DNA of 13,672 nt from Kalaharituber pfeilii (taxonomy: Eukaryota; Ascomycota; Pezizomycetes; Pezizales; Pezizaceae), in NCBI GenBank assembly GCA_015179045.1, contig WHUZ01000302.1, positions 1 to 13,672 on the forward strand, read 5' to 3'. This document shows, piece after piece, positions 8,630 to 13,672 of the stretch. A program made the translations under genes and the position numbers. How positions within the stretch are numbered: position 1 is the first letter of the stretch; each line of letters begins with the position of its first letter. Below the pieces are notes generated by a model that saw only the letters and a list, made by a program, of their open reading frames with translations, was not told the origin of the DNA and made no database searches.

Positions 8630-9010
8630 TAGTAAGCTCTATTAATAAGTATAGTAGGCCCCTTTCAATATCATAAGATATATGAATATAAGCTTAACTT
8701 CATAGATACTCTAAGATCTGGTATAAAATATGGCAATATAAGCTGAATTTACAGGTATAGGAAGTCTAGTTCAGAGTTATGAGATTTATAAGCAGGAGCT
8801 CAAACTAATATTAACACATACTGCAGGGCCCTTTTAATAGTATAAGAATGGCAAGAAGAGTTCAATTTCAGAAGTATAGTAGGCCTTCATCTACAGTATG
8901 ATATATAGTAGTATGAGATTAATATAAGACTATAGGGCCCTTTTGGTAGCATAAGATATTGCAAAATCAGCTCAATTTACAGGTATAGTATGTTCCTGTT
9001 AATATTAAAA
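8630..9010. repeat. Tandem repeat with 55-57-bp period, about seven degenerate copies
   Basis: The best copies share the order: AGCTCAATTTACAGGTATAG, TAGGGCCCTTTTRRTAG, CATAAGATATRGCAA. The GGCCC-type landmark lies near 8656, 8826, 8881 and 8936. The spacings are 55 and 55 bp for the last three, and 170 bp (three units) between the first two, with weaker copies near 8710, 8765 and 8990 filling the gaps. No ORF runs through it. The array is AT-rich and its differences look transition-biased. Its nature is unknown to me. Confidence 0.65.
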
Positions 9011-9760
9011 TATGTAAATATATTGAGCTATTCATAACAATGTTCTAGTAGCCACTAGCCTAGGCTACTTATTACTAACCTAAACTACTTAATGGAATAC
9101 TAGTCTATGATTATATACTAGTACAATATATTAACCTTTTTGTTCTATGCATAGAACTATAACAGAATATTAGTATGTTGGTAGCTGTTAAAATAGTTGA
9201 AGATTTAAAATTATAATTATCTAAATTATTTATTTATTTTTTTTTTCTTTATTTACTCAAGTATTTAAACTTGATATTTTTCTATACTATTAGTATTTTG
9301 AATGTATTCTATATATATTACATTCTGTTTTATATACCTCTCTAGTATACAATACTAAGCCTATTTTATTAACCTAAACTAGTATTTACTTATTCCTTAA
9401 TAATCTTTACCTATAAAGCCTTTTATACCTAAAATTCATCATTAATTCGAGCTATATATTTGATCTTGAAATTATACAAATAGATATCGAATAGAACTTT
9501 AGAAATTATATGAAATTCAAATTTTCTATTATAATTCAGAATGATCTATATTTTTAGCAGCTAAGAATAATATTAAAAATCTTGCTAAAGTAAGTATAAT
9601 CTATAATAAGATATTTTAATAAGATATTTATAAATTAGAAATTTTTTATTGATGAGAATAGTATTCTAATATACAAAGTAAATCCTTCTCAAAACCAATA
9701 CTATTATGAGGCTATTATAGAAGATCAAGTATTTAATATTATTCAAGATATTTATTATAA
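9011..9760. other. AT-rich gene-free stretch
   Basis: This 750-bp region is very AT-rich and contains a run of twelve T (9235-9246 region). I find no coding signal, no RNA gene and no clear repeat. It may be old degraded repeat DNA. Confidence 0.5.
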
Positions 9761-9763
9761 TCT

Positions 9764-10042
9764 TAAAGCTGTTTTTTCTGTCACTAAAGAGGGTCATTCA
9801 TTATACTGTATTTTTTTTACCCTATTATTGGAGAGGTACTTGATGAAGCTGATTTTTCCTATTGCTAGAAGGGTTTTTAATAAAGCTGTTTTTTCCTATC
9901 ACTGGGGGTTCTTGATGAAGCTGTTTTTCCTGTCATTAGAGGAGTTCTTACTGCTACTGTTTTTTTGTTTTTTTTACTAGAAATAGTTCTTGATGAAGCT
10001 GTTTTTTCCTATCGTGAGAGAAGTCATTGGTAGAGCTGTTGT
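9764..10042. repeat. Irregular minisatellite built on TTCTTGATGAAGCTGTTTTTTCC
   Basis: Seven related units contain the core GAAGCTGTTTTTTCCTATCA and usually end in GGAGTTCTTGAT. Core starts lie near 9764, 9845, 9892, 9917, 9954, 9995 and 10031, so spacing varies from about 26 to 81 bp. The minus-strand open frame at 9977-10258 crosses from this array into the neighbouring LTR and has no protein-like features, so it is not annotated as a gene. Confidence 0.6.
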
Positions 10043-10381
10043 TTTCAAATAGTGGATATGTAAATATATGAGTATATATGTGTGAGTTTGAGAAAGTGAA
10101 TTATAGATAAAATAAAAAAATTCAAATTCTAAATAGCTCAGCTGTAATGAACAGGTCCAGGTCAGAGTATAGGATCTGGGTACAGGGTAGACGGCGAGCG
10201 CTGAGGCAAGGTCACAGTGGAGGCAGACACAGAGGCAGTCGGGACTATGAGATATCAAGACGTAGATATATTAAAAGGCTAGATATACAACTTGGGTAGG
10301 AAATAAGTTATTGCATGGAGAAGCAAGAGGGAGGAGGGAGGAGGGCCTCTTTATAGAAAACTCTTGGTGGAAAATCCAGGC

Positions 10382-10490
10382 AACAAGCAAACAAGCAAAT
10401 AAGCAAACAAACGAAGTACATAAAAAACCAAGAAGCGACTAGAAGTACATAGAAAATAAAGGAAATGACAGGAAGTACATGGGTAACTAA
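10382..10490. repeat. Simple repeats inside the element 2 LTR
   Basis: An 8-bp AAGCAAAC/T repeat occupies about 10382-10411. It is followed by three GAAGTACAT-containing units at about 10415, 10442 and 10472, spaced 27-30 bp. They lie in the middle of the probable LTR and probably belong to its U3/R region. Confidence 0.6.
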
Positions 10491-10560
10491 GGAATGACTG
10501 GAAGCAGAAAGAAGTGTTAAGAATATCTAGGAATAAGCTTGGCGATACCTGTTTCCAACA

Positions 10561-10700
10561 GATTCTATGGCTTTCCGGCAGGGTCTATGGCTTCTGACAG
10601 GGTCTATGGCTTCCGGCAGGTTCTATGGCTTTCTAGCAGATTCTGCGGCTTTCCAGCGGGTTCTGGGGATCCAAGTTCTTCTAGCAGGTTCTAGTAGGTT
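10561..10700. repeat. ~20-bp tandem repeat, consensus GGTTCTATGGCTTTCCGGCA
   Basis: About six direct copies of a 19-22-bp unit run from about 10541 (gtttccaacagattctatgg) to 10700, degenerating towards the right. On the minus strand the unit is CCATAGAACCTGCCGGAAAG. It falls in the probable U3 of the element 2 LTR, where short tandem repeats often occur. Differences among units include C/T transitions. Confidence 0.75.
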
Positions 10701-10760
10701 CTTCGGTTTGGGTTGTTAAGCAATGACCAGGATGCTGGTGGCCATGTCACTTAAGCGTGC

Positions 10761-11030
10761 TCACAAGTATAGGGATATATATTGAAGTGCTAGAAGGGGT
10801 ACGGTGAATTGCAAGGGTGTCAGGGTCAGCTGCACGTGTACGAGTACTGGCGAGTAGTATGTTGGTTGCCAGTATAGGACCGAAGCTAGAGGGTCTGGGG
10901 TGAGGGGTTCAGGTTGGATTGTTATAGTAGCTTCCTTTCTAGGGGGAGAGCTCCAGCAATTCTCAAGGTCAGGTTGCTGCTCAGTATCATCATCAGGGAT
11001 AATGATAGGGTCAGTCCTCGTTCTACTCAT
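10761..11030 (-). pseudogene. Possible C-terminal tail of element 2 polyprotein
   Basis: An 89-codon minus-strand open frame (MSRTRTDPIIIPDDDTEQQ...) follows the chromodomain directly, but in another frame. Its acidic, Pro/Gln-rich, low-complexity start resembles the unstructured tails of chromovirus pol proteins. The chromodomain frame itself hits a TAG about 9 codons past the domain, at this Met. Either the tail was joined by a now-lost frame or the ORF is chance. No family match is recognised. Confidence 0.35.
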
Positions 11031-11040
11031 TTTGGCAGGG

Positions 11041-11215
11041 TATGGGTCTTGGTTTTGAGGGGTAGGAGTTGTGGAAACGCCGGACTAGTAGCGGGGCATT
11101 GGTGCACAGCTCAGCAGGTTCTCAGGTGGGCTGGTCATAACCAAGCCAATGAATGAGGTACTCGAGTTTGTTGTAGCGTTTCCAGGAGTCTAGGATTTCT
11201 TCGACCTCGTACTCT
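11041..11215 (-). pseudogene. Element 2 chromodomain
   Basis: The minus strand reads [30 protein letters not shown], a stop, and EPAELCTNAPLLVRRFHNSY. This fits the chromodomain pattern Y-VE-ILD-R----Y-VKW-GY--TWEP-ENL, ending in the F-- helix. The stop (TGA, 11122-11124) stands exactly where the conserved Trp of TWEP should be, a TGG-to-TGA change. An acidic linker (IIEEEEE) precedes the domain. Known chromovirus chromodomains bind histone marks and guide integration; this copy is broken by the stop. Confidence 0.9.
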
Positions 11216-11289
11216 TCTTCTTCCTCAATGATGACAGGAGGTGGTAGAGGAGATGTTTGGCCAGAAGAGGGTCCGTAGCGACGGGTTCA

Positions 11290-12580
11290 AGTAGAGAGGT
11301 ATGGAAGACTGGGTGTACCTTCATAGAGGCGGAAGCTTGAGTCTATAGGCATGAGAGGAGATTTTTTCTTGGATCTCAAACTTCCCTAGTCTCTTATGAT
11401 CGAGCTTTCCGGAAGGTCGGTTGTATACAGATTTCACTGTAGGAGCCATACCTTGTCTCCGACGTCATACTTGGGTGCAGGGAGTCAGTGTAGGTCAGAA
11501 TTTTCTGCCTGTATTGCTTGTGTCCACTTAATCTTGGTACACAGGTACTCTTCAAGTGCTTGCAAGTGATCGGCATAGTCTTATAGGATCGTGGGATTGG
11601 GCAGTTTGACATCCGGCTTGGCTAGCAGGGTATAGCGGGGTGGTAGCTGTAATTGGCAAAGAATGGGGTTACTCTAGTAGTAGAGGACAGGGTATTGTTG
11701 TATGCAAACTCGGCCAAGGTGATAAGTTCAGACCAATTGTCTTATTGATAGTTGCAGTATCCTCATAAATATTGTTCAAGGATTGCATTGACTCATTCCG
11801 TCTGGCCATCGTCTGAGAGTGGAAGCTGGTGGAAAGTTTTTGCTAGATGCCGAAGAAGCTTGCAGAGGGTTCTGGAAAATTCGGAAGTAAACTGGGTCCC
11901 CTGTCAGAGACAATGGATCCGAGTAACCATATAACCTGAAAATGCAGTCGAAAAACAACTGGGCCATATCCTTGGAGTTGACGTCAGAGCGAGTAGGGAT
12001 ATAGTATGCCATTTTGGTAAGGCAGTCTACGACGACTAGGATTGCATTTTTTCCATTTGATTCAGGCAGCCCAGTAATGAAGTCCATTGACAAGGAGTCC
12101 CATCTCCGAGTAGGTATTTCCAATGGTTTCAGGAGTCTATAGGGTGCATAGCGGACAGGTTTGATGCAAGCATAGGTGTTACAGTTCCGAATATAACGGG
12201 GATTGTTTTGTGCATGCCTGGCCAGTAGTAGTTTTGCAACAGGATTTCATAAGTTGAGGCTTGCCCTAGGTGCCCGGCTGCTGGTGATCGTAGCAGGAAC
12301 GAATGATTTTGGCTTGCAATTCAAGGTCGTCAGGGATGTATACTAGTCGTAGATGTATAGGAGGCCGTCTTGAAGATGCATTCTCCCAGTGGGCCTTGAG
12401 ATGAGTTTTTCTCCTCTATCTAGTACCTTCCGTATGTCCTGAGTTAAAGAGTCTGTCTGCGTCAGGGTCTGAATCTCAGTTTCGTAACTACTTACCAGGG
12501 TATTCAAGGAGAATTTTTCACGCGGAATGACTTCTTGTATTGGCCTAGCACGATTATCCCCCTCCTTAGAGAGATCTCCA
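11290..12580 (-). pseudogene. Element 2 integrase: zinc domain, DDE core and GPY/F module
   Basis: The zinc-binding region lies near 12160-12340 (LRLVYIPDDLELQAKIIRSC, then YIRNCNTYACIKPVRYAPY). The core opens with RRWDSLSMDFITGLPES, its first Asp at 12082-12084, then ILVVVDCLTKMAYYIPTRSD. The second Asp (SDRG) is at 11903-11905 and the Glu (QTE) at 11796-11798. The gaps are 179 and 107 bases, each one base short of the 180 and 108 needed for D-60-D-35-E, which demonstrates net single-base losses in both intervals. The GPY/F module gives YDVGDKVWLLQ (about 11439-11470), KLDHKRLGKFEIQEKI (about 11365-11409) and YRLKLPP (about 11330-11350), in different frames. The longest open piece is 11776-12123, whose last third is out of frame. 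Confidence 0.9.
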
Positions 12581-12582
12581 GA

Positions 12583-13089
12583 TTATCTTGTAAGTGTATC
12601 AGTCTTCCTATTCATTTTTCCAGAGCAAAATGTAATCCTGAAATTGTATTGGGCTAGTTCACTAGCCCAATAAGCTTGGCGGCAATTTAACAGGGTCTTG
12701 GACTTGAACATTTCTAGGTTATGGTGGTTAGTAATGATGGTAAATGGCTGCAGTAGTGCATGTAGGTATATGTGCCACTCGTTGACTGCCTGTACAATGG
12801 CCAATAGTTCCTTATCTCCAATTCTGTAGTTACTTTCTACTGGTGACATTTTCTTACTCATAAAGGCAACTGGGTACAGTACCATCTTACTATCCTCGGG
12901 GAGTTTTTGTGACAGGATTCTGGATATGGTATGGTCGGAGGCGTCGGTTTCCAGGATCGTTTCCAGTTCAAGTTCAAAGTGCCGTAGTATGGGTGCGGAG
13001 GTGAAGGCTTCCTTCAGTTTCTCAAATACCTGGCTACATTCCTCATTCCACTTGAACTCGGTTCCTTTTGTCAGCAGGTTAAAGAAAGG
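12583..13089 (-). pseudogene. Element 2 RNase H domain
   Basis: An open minus-strand stretch of 168 codons. It includes VFEKLKEAFTSAPILRHFEL, then ILETDASDHTISRILSQKL (catalytic Asp 12943-12945), YPVAFMSKKMSPVESNYRIG, DKELLAIVQAVNEW, ITNHHNLEMF and GKMNRKTDTLTR. These are the ordered landmarks of Ty3/gypsy RNase H. One conserved Asp (usual TDH-NL) is Asn (12727-12729), a G-to-A type change. Upstream the same frame is entered after TAA at 13090-13092 (probably CAA) and reaches the thumb motif [19 protein letters not shown]. Downstream it stops at 12583-12585 where CAA is again likely. The domain is nearly intact but probably inactive. Confidence 0.9.
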
Positions 13090-13094
13090 TTAAC

Positions 13095-13672
13095 AGATCT
13101 TGGAGTACTGGTAGACGAATCTCCTATAGAAGTTTGCAAAGCCGAGAAAGCATTGTAGGTCCTTTACTGAATTTGGTGTTTCCCATTTCGTTATAGTGGA
13201 TACTTTAGCAGGGTCATCTTTACTCCATGTTCTGAGATAATGAATCTAAGGAAGCAAGTTTCGGAGGCAGAGAAGTCGCACTTTTTAGGCTTGACAAATA
13301 ATCTGGCTTCCTGTAGCTTTGCTAGAATCTTCCATACTTGATCTTTGTATTCTTTCCTGTTCTTAGAGTAAATCAGAATATCATCCAAGTAAACACAGCA
13401 AAAGACATCTAGGTATTCTCTAAGGATATCATTGATGAATCTTTGACAAGTGGCAGGAGTATTGGTTAATCCAAAGGGCATGACGAGAAATTCGAATAGG
13501 CCATATCGAGTTCAGAATACTGTCTTTCATTCGTCTCCTTCTTTGATACGAATAAGGTTGAAGGCGGAGCGGAGTCTAGTCGAGTAAAGATGTGTGCCCC
13601 TCGAATCTGTTCAAGGTCTCCTCGATCCTAGGTAGAGGGTATCGATCCTTCTTGGTGATGTCATTGAGTGCA
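13095..13672 (-). pseudogene. Element 2 reverse transcriptase (partial, frameshifted)
   Basis: The right edge enters RT at ITKKDRYPLPRIEETL (fingers). The first catalytic Asp is at 13574-13576 (IFTRLD-type context). The open piece 13191-13481 begins MPFGLTNTPATCQRFINDIL and carries the intact active-site box CVYLDDILIYSKN (YLDD at 13380-13391) and FVKPKKCDF. The distance from the first Asp to the YxDD Asp is 191 bases, one short of the family's 192. Frame comparison puts a lost base near 13573, another near 13612, and a third near 13218, after which the thumb ([16 protein letters not shown]) is read in the RNase H frame. In-frame TGA codons between the first Asp and MPFGL replace Trp and Arg. 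The N-terminal part lies outside the window. Confidence 0.92.

Larger units (their letters stand above)
10143..10749 (-). repeat. Probable 3' LTR of element 2 (right boundary uncertain)
   Basis: The left end (tgtaatgaac on the plus strand; ...TTACA on the minus strand) coincides with an abrupt change from AT-rich flank to GC-richer DNA. On the minus strand the right end may be TGACATGGCC at 10749, just after the end of the pol tail, giving 607 bp with TG...CA ends. No polypurine tract is visible next to it, so this junction may be deleted. The partner LTR is outside the window, so neither end is proven. Confidence 0.5.
10143..13672 (-). mobile_element. Element 2: 3' part of a second chromovirus, cut by the window edge
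   Basis: On the minus strand, from the right edge: reverse transcriptase (13672-13095), RNase H (about 13060-12583), integrase (about 12580-11290), chromodomain (11215-11041), a C-terminal tail, and a probable 3' LTR. The order is again Ty3/gypsy chromovirus. The GC content is far higher than in the left 10 kb and protein motifs are well preserved. Reading needs many frame changes: one-base losses near 13612, 13573, 13218, 12340, 11915, 11896, 11806, 11417 and 11328, and a one-base gain near 11865. A few stops look like transitions. The 5' LTR, gag, protease and RT N-terminus lie beyond 13672. It is a different lineage from element 1, judged by LTR and motif differences. Confidence 0.9.

Noticed and set aside
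8630..9010. CRISPR-like array
   Set aside because: The repeats are adjacent and degenerate over their full 55-57 bp, with no constant repeat/variable spacer pattern, and the context is fungal retrotransposon DNA.
9977..10258. 93-codon minus-strand frame
   Set aside because: It spans the minisatellite and the first part of the element 2 LTR. It crosses a composition boundary and has no protein-like motif.
10143..10560. Shorter LTR for element 2 ending at TGTTGGAAAC (minus strand)
   Set aside because: It gives neat TG...CA ends, but the TGTTGGAAAC belongs to the 20-bp tandem repeat that continues to about 10700, so the match to an LTR end is probably accidental.
10914..11156. 80-codon plus-strand frame
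   Set aside because: It is antisense to the element 2 chromodomain and tail.
11394..11612. 72-codon minus-strand frame
   Set aside because: It is out of frame with the integrase C-terminal motif GDKVWLL, which reads in the neighbouring frame over the same bases.
11752..11934. 60-codon plus-strand frame
   Set aside because: It is antisense to the integrase DDE core of element 2.

Overview
The window reads as repeat-rich, heterochromatin-like DNA from a filamentous fungus, most likely an ascomycete with repeat-induced point mutation (RIP). Two things point there: chromodomain-bearing Ty3/gypsy retrotransposons (chromoviruses) and a long AT-rich tract whose coding remnants are damaged almost entirely by C-to-T / G-to-A changes. 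No intact host gene, rRNA or tRNA was recognised, and no ORF encodes a complete functional protein. The species cannot be named from this sequence.

Layout. (1) 1-1730: AT-rich DNA with unassigned remnants at 1-640 and three tandem-repeat families: a 9-bp repeat at about 645-1060, a two-level repeat of about 54/124 bp at 1190-1435, and a 12-bp minisatellite at 1599-1706. (2) 1731-8461: a full-length but dead minus-strand chromovirus ('element 1', 6.73 kb). It has two LTRs of about 530 bp, a likely 5-bp target duplication, gag with a ruined zinc knuckle, protease, reverse transcriptase, RNase H, integrase with a GPY/F module, and a C-terminal chromodomain. (3) 8462-10142: AT-rich flank holding the target-site T-rich repeat, a 55-57-bp tandem repeat and an irregular minisatellite. 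(4) 10143-13672: the 3' part of a second minus-strand chromovirus ('element 2'), GC-richer, running off the right edge. It shows a probable 3' LTR, chromodomain, integrase, RNase H and RT.

The two elements died differently. Element 1 is saturated with transitions: its catalytic Asp codons became Asn, its zinc-binding Cys/His became Tyr, Trp and Gln codons became stops, and its LTR ends became TA...TA. Element 2 is only lightly hit by transitions but is broken by at least eight single-base indels, mostly in short homopolymers. The base composition changes abruptly at about 10140, where element 2 starts, which suggests it arrived later in already degraded DNA.

I found no undescribed functional system. 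The best observations are structural: an insertion whose reconstructed empty site restores the surrounding repeat, a CpG-free stretch of about 1.47 kb, the two contrasting decay modes, and several unclassified tandem repeats.
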